From contig NZ_CP061947.1 in assembly GCF_014838715.1 (NCBI RefSeq), forward strand, positions 2,108,001 through 2,172,000: DNA of 64,000 nucleotides, in the 5' to 3' direction. This stretch comes from Algoriphagus sp. Y33. Lineage in GTDB: Bacteria; Bacteroidota; Bacteroidia; Cytophagales; Cyclobacteriaceae. How positions within the stretch are numbered: position 1 is the first letter of the stretch; every line of letters begins with the position of its first letter. Shown here piece after piece: positions 33,814 through 43,769 of this stretch. The translations under genes and the position numbers were made by a program. The notes below the pieces were generated by a model, which did not search any database, was not told where the DNA came from, and worked only from the letters and a program-made list of their open reading frames with translations.

Positions 33814-35556
33814 CTAGATATTTTTTTGTTTCAACTGATCCACAATGTATTCTGAAGTTCTCCAGCTTAAGGCCAATATGGTCCAGGTAGGGTTTTTGTC
33901 TGCCTGTGACACGAAAGGACCGGCATCCACCACAAATAGATTTTTGCAATCATGTGCCTGACAATTGGAGTTCACCACCGATCCTTTTGGACTGTTTCCC
34001 ATGCGGGTAGTCCCTACCTCATGGATGATCTTTCCCGGATCCAGCAAACCGTAGTTGGTTTCAGGACCTGGCTTGCTACCCAATAACGTAGCGCCTGCCC
34101 CGGTTAGGATCTCCTCAAAAGTCTCGTGCATGTGTTTTGCCTGCAGAATTTCCTGATCGGTCCAGTTGTAGTTAAACCGGAGTACAGGGATTCCATACTT
34201 ATCCACCACATTCGGATCGATTTCACAGTAGTTTTCATACCTGGGAACACTTTCCCCCCGGCCAGACATACCCAAGGTAGTACCGTAAAGTCTACGGATA
34301 TCTTTTTTCAGCCCTGCACCATATCCTCCATTCTGGCTTGGCTCCCCAAACTCATCTTTGATGTACTGGCGCATGGAGTTCATGCTTCCCCCAGTACCAT
34401 AGGCAGGCTGTGTCATTCCACCCCAGTATTCAATGTGGTAGCCACGGGCAAAGTCCAATTTCTTATTATCTCCCCACCATGGTGTGTACATGTGCATGCC
34501 GCCTACGCCGTCTTCGTTATATCTATCCCTGTCGATGAGATCTGGAAGGATTCCCATCCTGTCTGATCCCGTAGAATCATGAAGGTATCTGCCTAAAGCA
34601 CCCGAATCACCCCCTATCCCGTTGGGATGGGATTTGGATTTGGAATTCATCATGATCCTCGCTGATTCACACGCGGATGCTCCAAGTACTACTACCCGGG
34701 ACTTCAGCTTGTACTCCTTCATATCCTTTTTACTAACGAAGGAAACCCCTGTCGCTTTCCCATTGTCATCAGTGGTCACTTTTCTCACCATGGAATGGGT
34801 ATATAAGTCCACCTGCCCTTTCTTCATTGCCGGGTAAACCAAACAGGTTCCTGCTGAAAAATCCGCGTAAACCTGGCAGGCACGATTACACTGGCTGCAG
34901 AAGAAGCAAACCCCGCGCTCGTTGTTGATCGGACGGGTGAGCATGGAGAGTCTGCTTGGGATCATCGGGACATTTGCCTTATCTGCTCCCTTCTTAATAA
35001 AGAGTTCGTGTAGTCTGGGCTTTGGAGGTGGAAGGAAAAAACCATCCGGTTCGTTGTAAATGCCTTCTTTGGATCCGAAAACACCGATAAGCTTGTCCAC
35101 TTTGTCATAATAGGGCTTCAGGTCATCGTAGCCAATCGGCCAGTCGTCGCCTAAACCATCAATACTGGCACGCTTAAAATCATTTGGTCCAAATCGCAAG
35201 GATATTCTCCCCCAGTGGTTGGTCCTACCTCCCACCATTCTGGAACGGAACCAGTCAAACCGGGTGCCGTCCTTATGAGTATAGGGCTCTCCATCGATAT
35301 CCCAGCCACCAATGGCAGCATCAAAGTCTCCAAAAGGCCTGATTCTGGTGCTTGCGCCTCTCCTCGGGGATTCCCAAGGCGGTCTCAGCTGGGTTCTATC
35401 TTCATCCTTTGCAGGATCAAAGTCTCCCCCTGCTTCCACAACTGCCACGGATAGACCTGCTTCAGAGAGAATTTTGGAAGCCATCCCCCCGCCGGCCCCG
35501 GATCCGACGATGATCACATCATAGCTGTCCCCTGATGATTTTATTTGAAAACTCAT
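33814..35556 (-). CDS. GMC family FAD-dependent oxidoreductase
   Basis: 580 residues. N-terminal Rossmann motif VIIVGSGAGGGMASKIL (about residues 14-30) binds FAD. GGRTNHWGRISLRF is the substrate-flavin region, and HEVGTTRMGNSPKG near residue 520 with a later FVVDAGPFVSQADKNPTWTI holds the catalytic His/Asn pair region. It should oxidise an alcohol or sugar hydroxyl at the periplasmic side with the small subunit at 33103. It has no signal peptide and may be exported by piggyback on the Tat signal of that subunit. The position within a PUL suggests a sugar substrate. Confidence 0.92.
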   Translation of the reverse strand: MSFQIKSSGDSYDVIIVGSGAGGGMASKILSEAGLSVAVVEAGGDFDPAKDEDRTQLRPPWESPRRGASTRIRPFGDFDAAIGGWDIDGEPYTHKDGTRFDWFRSRMVGGRTNHWGRISLRFGPNDFKRASIDGLGDDWPIGYDDLKPYYDKVDKLIGVFGSKEGIYNEPDGFFLPPPKPRLHELFIKKGADKANVPMIPSRLSMLTRPINNERGVCFFCSQCNRACQVYADFSAGTCLVYPAMKKGQVDLYTHSMVRKVTTDDNGKATGVSFVSKKDMKEYKLKSRVVVLGASACESARIMMNSKSKSHPNGIGGDSGALGRYLHDSTGSDRMGILPDLIDRDRYNEDGVGGMHMYTPWWGDNKKLDFARGYHIEYWGGMTQPAYGTGGSMNSMRQYIKDEFGEPSQNGGYGAGLKKDIRRLYGTTLGMSGRGESVPRYENYCEIDPNVVDKYGIPVLRFNYNWTDQEILQAKHMHETFEEILTGAGATLLGSKPGPETNYGLLDPGKIIHEVGTTRMGNSPKGSVVNSNCQAHDCKNLFVVDAGPFVSQADKNPTWTILALSWRTSEYIVDQLKQKNI

Positions 35557-35773
35557 ATTCTATACTGTTTATCTAAGATTAATTAAAGTATTCGCTTACT
35601 TATGGCGCTCTAGCTTTTCAAGGAAAAAGACCTTGCTTAATTCTCCTTGTCACTGAGCTTACCTAAGTTACCAGGCAATAGCCTTTGAAAATCCGTGATC
35701 AAGTAATACCATCTTCACATTCAGAAAGGAAATTAACAGGCATAAGGTTAATCATACGGTTAATTCAGGGTTA

Positions 35774-35808
35774 TTAGAGCAAAAAACTCTAATGTGGTTT
35801 TTTTTGAT
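35774..35808 (+). terminator. Orphan plus-strand terminator-like hairpin
   Basis: ATTAGAG, seven-base loop, CTCTAAT, then GTGG and eight T. It points to the right, but no plus-strand gene precedes it; it may be left over from a lost gene. Confidence 0.4.
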
Positions 35809-35852
35809 AAGGCTATTCGATTTTGACTTTTATGAGTTTTGTACACTCAAAA

Positions 35853-35945
35853 TCATCTACAGCCACTGATAGGCCTGCTTCAGAACGGATTTTGGAATCC
35901 ATCCCTCCACAGGCCCCCAGATCAGACAACGATTACATCTTTAGC
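35853..35945 (-). pseudogene. Duplicated head of the GMC oxidoreductase gene
   Basis: The DNA from 35853 to 35945 closely matches 35439-35530, the FAD-motif region of the intact gene, with indels that break the frame. Only about 90 bp remain. The rest of 35557-36022 holds nothing else I can name. Confidence 0.65.
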
Positions 35946-36022
35946 TTTCCTTTTCTGAATCATCTTCCATCTCATCTACTTTGAAACGAATTGGTAGTCA
36001 TGATCAACTAGAAGAAAACTAG

Positions 36023-37363
36023 TTATCTGCTAGGCTGGGTGGCTGAAAAAGACCCATCTCCTTTGACCAATTTGCCAGCCTCACCGGTTAGATATAAGTA
36101 ATGGTCTGTCTGCAATTCCGGATCAATCCCAATGAATTTACCATCAGCATTCATCGGAGTCTTTCCTTCATGCATTACCTTGAAAATTGCCGTCCCTTCA
36201 TCAATTTCATCAAACATTGCCACATATAAGGATTTTGCTCCAGACATAACCGCACCATTGATCTGCTGCCAGAAGAAGTCCCCCTTAAGTCTTGGGATTG
36301 CATTGTATTCTGCCTCCTGATTCATATTTCCCCAGCTGAATCCAGGGAAAACCAACGGGATATACTTCACATCATTTGAGTTACACCATTGTAAGTCGGA
36401 CAGCAGCGTCTGGGATGAAACCTCTCCATAATTCGTAGAATTATATCTTCCTACAGCCCATGGCATGATCACATCTGACTTCTTGATCAGATCATGGAGT
36501 TTGGTGTTGTTTTCTGTGTCATTACCTAAGGATCTCCACCAGTAAGGCACCCCTAACATCACTGACACCCTATTCTGGGTTCCTTTCAACTGATCCACCA
36601 TAACTATAGCATCTTCTATGGTGTACTTCCTGTTATCATTAAAACCAACTCCCCAAACTGCGACCAATGGCTTTCCGTTTTCTCTTAAGTAGGTAGGATT
36701 CTCTTCGTTATCAAATAGCTTGTACTTATTGACTAATTCAAAATAGTCTTTCTCTACAAACTCCCTGACATCCTCGCCTGTAGCTCCACTTAGATCGTAC
36801 ATGATACATACTGCACGGCCGTATTTCTTTGCAGCCGCTAGGGCATTTTTAAGTACCTTATCAAAATGGCGTTTTCCCGCCGGATTGGAATCCTTCACTT
36901 CCACAACAAAACGCTGTAGGTACACCCCATCAATTCCGTATTCCTTCATCCATTTGAAGTGTAAATCAGTTGTCTCTGCATCATAAGAACTAAACAAGTG
37001 TGCAGTTTCCCCATTTTCAAATTTGAAATCCGTCGGATAAGTCTTGGGATATTCACTCACATCAGCCCACATATCAATGGTGGAACATCCCGGCTGAAAT
37101 CCACAACCCGATTGGTAATGGTACCAACCTCGGTCAGAATCATCACCTTCAGCAGCAAACCAACCCTGATAACCGGCCATGACCAATCCTTCAGTCGTGG
37201 TATACAGTAGTCCTGTCTCATCGTAGTCGATCTCCGTAGTTGGTTTGGTCGGAGGGTCAGGATCAGGAGTTGGATTAGGGTCATTGGAATCTGAGCACCC
37301 GAAAGTGCTCAGAAGTAGGATGGATAGCCAATAGGTTAAAAACATAGTTTTATAAATTTTCAT
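36023..37363 (-). CDS. Glycoside hydrolase family 71/99-like lipoprotein
   Basis: 446 residues. The signal ends LLLSTFGC, so it is lipid-anchored. After a Pro/Asp-rich linker the (beta/alpha)8 hydrolase starts with LVMAGYQGWFAAEGD, with STIDMWADVSEYPKTYPTDF and YGIDGVYLQRFVVEV, MLGVPYWWRSLGND, PLVFPGFSWGNMN and SLYVAMFDEIDEGTAIF. This matches the GH71/99-like group (alpha-1,3-glucanases or endo-alpha-mannosidases). The catalytic Glu/Asp cannot be fixed by eye. It lies in the susC-susD-DUF3823 operon and should act first on the bound glycan at the cell surface. Confidence 0.85.
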   Translation of the reverse strand: MKIYKTMFLTYWLSILLLSTFGCSDSNDPNPTPDPDPPTKPTTEIDYDETGLLYTTTEGLVMAGYQGWFAAEGDDSDRGWYHYQSGCGFQPGCSTIDMWADVSEYPKTYPTDFKFENGETAHLFSSYDAETTDLHFKWMKEYGIDGVYLQRFVVEVKDSNPAGKRHFDKVLKNALAAAKKYGRAVCIMYDLSGATGEDVREFVEKDYFELVNKYKLFDNEENPTYLRENGKPLVAVWGVGFNDNRKYTIEDAIVMVDQLKGTQNRVSVMLGVPYWWRSLGNDTENNTKLHDLIKKSDVIMPWAVGRYNSTNYGEVSSQTLLSDLQWCNSNDVKYIPLVFPGFSWGNMNQEAEYNAIPRLKGDFFWQQINGAVMSGAKSLYVAMFDEIDEGTAIFKVMHEGKTPMNADGKFIGIDPELQTDHYLYLTGEAGKLVKGDGSFSATQPSR

Positions 37364-37366
37364 AGA

Positions 37367-38050
37367 TTAAAGGGTAATTCGCTTTGCAGGAACGTAATTG
37401 TACTTTGATTCAGCGGCGTTGGCAATAGCTCCAATCCTGAAGAAGAAATCATCAGCTTTTCCAAAAATGGCACTGTTAGCTGCCACATCCATTTCAAGGC
37501 TAAAGACTTCGTCCGCAGACACGTCCCGATTGATGTCATTTTCAACAGAAAATGACTGTACAGGCTGACCAACCACCGAATTGGGATGGGCAAAGAATCC
37601 GATTTTTCGGACATTGCTCGCCCCGGTTTGCTCGATACTAAAAGTGGCTGTTACTTTGCCATTCAGATAAGTGATCTGAGGATTGATAATTCTCAGGTAG
37701 GGAGTCACCACAAAATCCATGGTCGTCCCTGAACCAATAGCTAAATCCTGAGCATCAACGGGGTAAAAATTCCCTCTTACAGGCTGAACCGTATAGGTAT
37801 TTTCAAAAAGGAGCTTGTTTTCAAATGTACCGTCATTTTTAACCACCATGTATTGCAAACCGACCGGGTCATAGCCATGCTCTGCAAGCTGAATAACGGT
37901 GCCGTTGATCAGGTCCTGCTCTACCAGCTCACCCGTCTGGGCGTCAATAAACTGACCTGAAAGACTTGCCGTTGGAGCATCATAGTTGTCCAATTCACAG
38001 GAGAAAAGCCCAATAGCACATAGACAAAATGTATAGAATGAAGTTTTCAT
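37367..38050 (-). CDS. DUF3823 surface glycan-binding lipoprotein
   Basis: 227 residues, lipoprotein (AIGLFSC, Cys19). The DUF3823 pattern begins LSGQFIDAQTGELVEQDLIN with a carboxypeptidase-regulatory-like fold (GTVIQLAEHGYDPVG, MVVKNDGTFENKLLFENTY), followed by a second beta domain (VTPYLRIINPQITYLNGKVT). Members are found directly after susD in Bacteroidota and are thought to bind glycan or stabilise the SusCD complex (family knowledge). It lies 3 bp from the GH71/99 gene and 13 bp after susD, so it is part of the same transcript. Confidence 0.85.
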   Translation of the reverse strand: MKTSFYTFCLCAIGLFSCELDNYDAPTASLSGQFIDAQTGELVEQDLINGTVIQLAEHGYDPVGLQYMVVKNDGTFENKLLFENTYTVQPVRGNFYPVDAQDLAIGSGTTMDFVVTPYLRIINPQITYLNGKVTATFSIEQTGASNVRKIGFFAHPNSVVGQPVQSFSVENDINRDVSADEVFSLEMDVAANSAIFGKADDFFFRIGAIANAAESKYNYVPAKRITL

Positions 38051-38063
38051 AGTATGCAGTAGA

Positions 38064-39959
38064 TTAATAAGATGGATTTTGAGTCAAACCATTTCCACCG
38101 ATACCAGGAATAGGTCTGTAGTAGAATTTTGGTTGGAAATTCTGAGCTTCCATAGAAGGCACATTCTCCCTCACAAAAATGTAAACCGGATCTGCTTCCC
38201 TAAGATCAAGAATCGGAAAGAGGGAATGCCTCCTTCTGTTGGTGAATTCCTCTTCATATTCTCTTCTTCGGATCAAGTCCCAGTATCGCTTATTTTCAAA
38301 GGCCAACTCCACGATTCTTTCACGCATCACATTTTCCTGAGTGAGTGTTACCTCCACGGTATGAGCAGCTCTTTTACGGATATCATTGATAGCTTTTTCA
38401 GCAAGTGCAGGATCCCCAAGGCCACTCTCGACCACTGCCTCCGCATAATTAAGTAATACTTCTGCGTAGCGCATATCCATAAAATCCGATGTGCTTTGGT
38501 TCCAGCCAGGGACGACTGCTTTGTCTTCATTAAGGAACTTCTTAAAGGAGAATCCAGTCCTCGTATTATTGCCACCATAAGTGTCAAAACCAGAATATTG
38601 CGAAACGTTCTCAGCACCATAAGAGTAAAACATTTTACCGTCGACCTCTACTTGGTCTTTGGTTCGGATGACCGGAGCTCCATCTGGTTTGATAAAGCCT
38701 GCCTGAATTACAATTTCCCTATCCTTCCAGGTCGAGCCAGGCACAATGACTGTGGCATGTAATCTCGCATCCCTATTTGCAAACAAAACAGCGGGATCGT
38801 TGAACTTTATATAGGATACAGATGGGTTAAAACCATTGTAATCTGTAACAATCCCATCTAACCGGGTCTCAAAAGGTGTGATTTCTCCCGGATTGTCATA
38901 GGTCTCATATAATTCGACAAAATCCAATGTAGGGTTCATCCTCCCAGGGTGTGGCCATCCATTGGCTAATTGGGCAGGCCCAAACCAGATATCATAGTTA
39001 TGCCCACGGTCATTGCCCGGAATCGCATAGCCTTTGATAAATATTGCTTCTGTACTAGCCACATTTGGATTTTGGAACATCCCTTGGATATTGCCGGCAG
39101 CCTCTTCTGGGTTGGCCGGGTTCGGCTGATACAATCCAAATGCACCACTGTTCATGATTTCCTCAGCAGATTCAATCACTTGCTCATAGTATGCATTGGC
39201 ATCTGCAGTATTCAATCCCACTAAACCCGCATCAGCAGCGTTTCCTGATAGAGGTGCTTTATCAGAGAATTTAGCAATAGATGCTGCGTGTAAGGAAGCT
39301 CTAGAAATCAAGGCAAGTGCAGCCCATTTTGTAGCTCTGCGTTCTCCTCCTGACCACTGCCCAGGAAGGGTGCTGCTTGCCATTTGTAGGTCATTCAACA
39401 AGAAATCCCACGTTTCCTTTTCTGTAGACCTAGGTACTTTCAGGGATTCAATATCTCCAGAATAGGCTTGGGCCTCATCCAACAGCGGAACTCCGCCATA
39501 TCTCTTGACCAGACCGAAGTAAGCATACCCCCTGATAAACAAGGCTTCTCCAAGTATCTGATTTCTGTCTGATTCTGTCACATCAATTTCCGGAATGATC
39601 GCTATCAATTGGTTGACATCCCGGATTAGTCTGTAAGCAGGCTCCCACCATGCAATGTCTTCATCCCTAAAGAAATCACCAAATTCAGAGTGGACTGCTT
39701 CATCTGTCAACATTGTGACTGCGAACCCGCCGTTATTGGGATCTCCGCCGTTGATATTAAATCCATTACGGAAGTAGGCAAAATCCTCTACAGGGAGCTG
39801 TGAATAGAGGTTTGCCATATAAAGTCTCACTCCCTCGGGATCTGAAAAGAGTTGCTCGCCCTGAATCCTGTCAAGGGGTTCTTTATCCAGCACATTGTTG
39901 CAGGAAGTATGAATCAACAGGGCAAGAAGTATAAGTATAGAATAATGTATCTTGTTCAT
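38064..39959 (-). CDS. SusD/RagB family nutrient-binding lipoprotein
   Basis: 631 residues. The signal ends LIHTSC. SusD-type helical scaffolding is clear: LDKEPLDRIQGEQLFSDPEG, GEALFIRGYAYFGLVKRYGG (TPR-like), WAALALISRASLHAAS and the RYAEVLLNYAEAV C-terminal segment, then ERIVELAFENKRYWDLIRR and the tail PIPGIGGNGLTQNPSY. It sits over the SusC channel as a lid and binds the glycan. It is 10 bp downstream of susC, the usual order. Confidence 0.95.
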   Translation of the reverse strand: MNKIHYSILILLALLIHTSCNNVLDKEPLDRIQGEQLFSDPEGVRLYMANLYSQLPVEDFAYFRNGFNINGGDPNNGGFAVTMLTDEAVHSEFGDFFRDEDIAWWEPAYRLIRDVNQLIAIIPEIDVTESDRNQILGEALFIRGYAYFGLVKRYGGVPLLDEAQAYSGDIESLKVPRSTEKETWDFLLNDLQMASSTLPGQWSGGERRATKWAALALISRASLHAASIAKFSDKAPLSGNAADAGLVGLNTADANAYYEQVIESAEEIMNSGAFGLYQPNPANPEEAAGNIQGMFQNPNVASTEAIFIKGYAIPGNDRGHNYDIWFGPAQLANGWPHPGRMNPTLDFVELYETYDNPGEITPFETRLDGIVTDYNGFNPSVSYIKFNDPAVLFANRDARLHATVIVPGSTWKDREIVIQAGFIKPDGAPVIRTKDQVEVDGKMFYSYGAENVSQYSGFDTYGGNNTRTGFSFKKFLNEDKAVVPGWNQSTSDFMDMRYAEVLLNYAEAVVESGLGDPALAEKAINDIRKRAAHTVEVTLTQENVMRERIVELAFENKRYWDLIRRREYEEEFTNRRRHSLFPILDLREADPVYIFVRENVPSMEAQNFQPKFYYRPIPGIGGNGLTQNPSY

Positions 39960-39969
39960 GTCTGTATAA

Positions 39970-42900
39970 TTAGAAGTTTGCGCTTATACCAAAGTTGAAA
40001 CTACGCTGAAGCGGATAGGTAAATCCGGCATTGAACAGGCCTTCCAGCTTTTCAGGATCAAAGGCCTTCACGAAGGGGTCTGTGATAGTAAAGATGTTAT
40101 GAGCGTTACCGAACACCCTTAAGCTTGATAGGCCAATGGAATTGAGCACGGTGGAATTAACTGTGTAACCGACTTCAGCACTTTTGAATCTTACATAAGA
40201 GGCGTCTCTTCTCCACACTTCGCTTTCCGCATAGATCATCCCCATATTTTCGATCAGACGTGAAGCAGGCCAAGTACCCGGAATCCACTCACTATCCGCA
40301 TTATATGGATCTTCTTTTCTCCAGCGATCAAAGAAATATGCAGGCGTATTCGATCCTTTGAATGCCAAAATCTCAGCATAGACTTCGTTAAATCGCACAG
40401 AATACTTAGCAGCACCCTGGAATAGGAAATTGAAATCAAAGCCTTTGTAAGATCCATTTAAGGTCAAACCAAAAAACATTTTTGGGGTACCGTTCCAGAA
40501 TGTGGGAAGCATGTCATTTCCATCGATGATCCCATCCCCATTCACATCTTCATATTTGAAGTCCCCCGGCAATTCACGGATATTGCCCAAACTTCCGTTC
40601 TGAATGGGTGCATTGAGAATCTCTTCCTGATTTGCAAACTGCCCCTGGTACTGGAAACCCCATACTGCATCGTTGTTGCGGTCCAAATTGCCATTTCTCC
40701 AGCGATCCATGCTGTTCAGGAATTCGCCTCTTTCAACATAGATATTCTTGGTTCGAGCATAGTTGAAATTACCACTGATTCCGTATCGGAAACCATTGAT
40801 TTCATTTCGGTAGCCAAGCATAAAATCCAACCCTCTCACCTGATCACTATTCAGGTTTTCCTGTGGAAGATTACCTCCGAAGGTATTGGGCAAGGACTGA
40901 TTTCTATAAGCCAGCAATCCCTCTCTGTTTCTTTGGTACACGTCAAATTCCATATTGAATCTTCCATCCCAAAGCCCGAGGTTAAAGCCCAAATCAAGAA
41001 TTTCCGAAGTAAACCAAGTGAGTTGCTCATTCACAATAGATGGAGATCCAGCCCCCACGGTATACGTTCCATCAATGAATTCATATCCTCCACCACCCGT
41101 GGTGGTATATCCGCTGACATATTGGAAAGGATTTCCGGCATCTTCCCCTACTAAACCATAAGATCCCCGGATCTTAAGATCTGAAAGCCAGGAAGTAGTT
41201 CCACTCATAAACCCTTCATCAGATATTCTCCACCCAAGTGAACCTACCGGGAAAAATCCCCAGCGCGAATCGGGGTGATACCGGTATGATCCGTCTTCGC
41301 GGAAAGAAAACTCGACCAGGTATTTATCCTTGAAATCGTAATTGAACCTGCCCACAAATGAAACTCTTGCGGTCTGCTCTTCCAGCCCACCAGCCTGCTG
41401 ATTATTCAAGCCGGCAAAGTTGATCTGATCGGTCGTGTAGAAATCATAATAACGCAGTGCCGACACCCATCTAGACCAGGTCTGCTGCTGCTCAAACACC
41501 AAGACACCACCCAGATTATGATCTTCATTGATTTTGGTATTGTAAGATGCCTGAGCCTGTAAAGTAATCCTATTGAAATCAGAGCTTCTGTTGGAAATAT
41601 TTGAGTTCCCATCACGCTGCTTCTGCACTACATAACTATCCTCATTGGAATCATAATTGTATAGGTTGTATGCTTTTGACAGGTTCTTGTTCAGATTCGC
41701 AGTGAAGTCATAGGCCACTAAGCCTTTGAAAGCCAATCCCTCCAAAAAAGGAGCCTTGTAGTTTAAAGAAACAGAGGATTGAATATTCTTATCCGTAGTT
41801 TCATTGTAACCGGTCAGCTTTCTGTTTGCAAGTGCAACGGGGTTTTGACCAGAACCTACACTGGAAGGATACTGAGGATTGCCATTGGCAAATGGTTGCT
41901 CGATAGGAAGCGTGGTGCGTGTCCCTTTGAAAATATTAAAGAAATTCTCACCAGGATCTGATCGCTTATCTATTTTACCTGCTATAAATACCTGAGTTTC
42001 CAGATTTTTTGAAAGTTTAGCCGTTATGTTTGATCTCAGCGTATAGCGCTTATACTTGATATCGTTGGACTGGAGTAGGCCTTGTTCATTGTAATACCCT
42101 CCACTAAGAAAGTAATTCACACTTTCATTCCCTCCACTAGCACTTAAATTCTGCTGGTACTGCCAAGCTTTATCCTTCAAAGTTTCATCATACCAATTAG
42201 TAGATTCATATCCTGATACTCCCGTGATATAGTTATTGAGAATCTCTTGGGAATAGAATGGAGCACCTGTGCCTAAAAGGGCAGCGTCATTTCTCATCTG
42301 AGCCCATTGAGATGCAGAAGCCATCTCAGGAACTCCCGTAGGGGTCTGAAAACCTACCGTACCATTGTAATTGAATTTTGTAACCCCGGCAGTGCCTTTT
42401 TTAGTAGTCACGATTATTACACCGTTTGCTGCACGCACTCCGTAGATTGCTGCAGATGCATCCTTTAAAACCGAGATACTTTCGATATCATCCGGATTCA
42501 AACGTTGAAACTCACTTCCTCCATCTCTGGGAATACCGTCGATCACATATAGAGGAGCCCCTCCAAACCCACGGATATTAATTGAGGTATTAAATTCTCC
42601 GGGCTGACCAGAATTCTGTCGGATCTGAAGGCCAGGCACCTTTCCCTGGAGTTTTTGGGCCAAGCTTGAGCTAGTGGTAGTCTGAATCTCTTCTGCGCTA
42701 ATGTTACTAATCGCACTAGTCAGGGATTCTTTCTTTTGGGTACCATATCCGATTACCACTACTTCTTCCAGCCCCGCAATATCTTCTTCAATAGTAACCG
42801 TAACTTCGCTTTGATTACCCACCAAAACACTTTGCTGTTTGTAACCAATAAAGCTAAAATCCAGCACGGCCCCTTCTACTGGCACTAAAAGCTGGAATGA

Positions 42901-43119
42901 TCCATCTATATCCGTCACAGTACCAGTGGTAGTGCCTTTAAGGAGAACCGTCACTCCTGGAACAGGATCTTGTTTGGCATCCAGTACTTTACCTGATACT
43001 TGCTTTTTCTGAACAGGATCAGTTTGAGCATTTGAAAAGAAGGAGATCAGCAAAACCAATACTACCGCTAGGAAGTATTGGCCGATTACCCTTCTAATAA
43101 GAGGTTTGTTTTTTTTCAT
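39970..43119 (-). CDS. SusC/RagA family TonB-linked outer-membrane transporter
   Basis: 1049 residues. A signal peptide (AVVLVLLISFFSNAQ) is followed by a CarboxypepD_reg-like domain (VSGKVLDAKQDPVPGVTVLL), the plug with the signature GYGTQKKESLTSAISNISAE and VIDGIPRDGG, and a large beta-barrel ending FNFGISANF. It imports oligosaccharide across the outer membrane with energy from TonB-ExbBD. First gene of the PUL operon, divergent from the Kelch-SARP regulator at 43770 with 650 bp between, which must hold the regulated promoter. Confidence 0.95.
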   Translation of the reverse strand: MKKNKPLIRRVIGQYFLAVVLVLLISFFSNAQTDPVQKKQVSGKVLDAKQDPVPGVTVLLKGTTTGTVTDIDGSFQLLVPVEGAVLDFSFIGYKQQSVLVGNQSEVTVTIEEDIAGLEEVVVIGYGTQKKESLTSAISNISAEEIQTTTSSSLAQKLQGKVPGLQIRQNSGQPGEFNTSINIRGFGGAPLYVIDGIPRDGGSEFQRLNPDDIESISVLKDASAAIYGVRAANGVIIVTTKKGTAGVTKFNYNGTVGFQTPTGVPEMASASQWAQMRNDAALLGTGAPFYSQEILNNYITGVSGYESTNWYDETLKDKAWQYQQNLSASGGNESVNYFLSGGYYNEQGLLQSNDIKYKRYTLRSNITAKLSKNLETQVFIAGKIDKRSDPGENFFNIFKGTRTTLPIEQPFANGNPQYPSSVGSGQNPVALANRKLTGYNETTDKNIQSSVSLNYKAPFLEGLAFKGLVAYDFTANLNKNLSKAYNLYNYDSNEDSYVVQKQRDGNSNISNRSSDFNRITLQAQASYNTKINEDHNLGGVLVFEQQQTWSRWVSALRYYDFYTTDQINFAGLNNQQAGGLEEQTARVSFVGRFNYDFKDKYLVEFSFREDGSYRYHPDSRWGFFPVGSLGWRISDEGFMSGTTSWLSDLKIRGSYGLVGEDAGNPFQYVSGYTTTGGGGYEFIDGTYTVGAGSPSIVNEQLTWFTSEILDLGFNLGLWDGRFNMEFDVYQRNREGLLAYRNQSLPNTFGGNLPQENLNSDQVRGLDFMLGYRNEINGFRYGISGNFNYARTKNIYVERGEFLNSMDRWRNGNLDRNNDAVWGFQYQGQFANQEEILNAPIQNGSLGNIRELPGDFKYEDVNGDGIIDGNDMLPTFWNGTPKMFFGLTLNGSYKGFDFNFLFQGAAKYSVRFNEVYAEILAFKGSNTPAYFFDRWRKEDPYNADSEWIPGTWPASRLIENMGMIYAESEVWRRDASYVRFKSAEVGYTVNSTVLNSIGLSSLRVFGNAHNIFTITDPFVKAFDPEKLEGLFNAGFTYPLQRSFNFGISANF

Positions 43120-43769
43120 GTTGTTTAGATTAGGATTGGGAATTGTTAAAGGAAAACCACTCAGAAAAGAGCGATTGATAGGGAATAATCAAGTAAAAAT
43201 CATGTTTCATTGGCACTGTTTTTTAGTCTTGGATTATAGATAAAGTACAGGGTCCTGTATAGAACCAATAGATAAATCAATCCGATCTGATGGCTGGATA
43301 AAGTCCCCTGATTACTTAAAAAAAGCTAGGTGCCTCTTCCTAACAAAAAGTACCTTTAGCAAGGACAGTGGATAAAAAAGCGGGAGAAAATTCTCCAGTG
43401 AAATGGCAAAGTGTAGATTTTTCATTTTGGGTTCAGTTAATGTTAGGATCAAAAACTGTCCTAAATGAAGCACAGAGCAATTAATTTGGAATTAATAATC
43501 GCTTAAAAGCCAAAAAAAAAACTGAACAAACTCAAAAAAAAATTAAAAGTCTGGCAATAATATCTCTATTTGGAACCGTAGAAATTCCGCTGCCAAAAAT
43601 TATTAAGCCTAGTTTTTAGTCTGTGGTGTATAGCTATCAGCTAAAAACACTCAAAAATCCAAGGTCAAATAATAGCTCACACTAAAATTCTTTTCTAGGT
43701 TTATATTGGTGTAACACTGTAAAGACAATAACCCGAATTTCTCCAAAAGGAGATAGATTAAAAGCATAA
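43120..43769. other. Divergent regulatory region of the PUL
   Basis: 650 bp between susC and the regulator gene, AT-rich. It should contain both promoters and the SARP-binding sites, but no clear TAnnTTTG or repeat stood out by eye. A GA-rich GGGAGAAAATTCTCC palindrome-like word lies at about 43392-43406. Confidence 0.45.

Noticed and set aside
34126..34566. Plus-strand frame of 146 codons opposite the GMC gene
   Set aside because: Antisense shadow of a strongly conserved enzyme.
35774..35808. A plus-strand gene ending at this terminator
   Set aside because: No frame with coding character precedes the hairpin on the plus strand; only the hairpin was kept.
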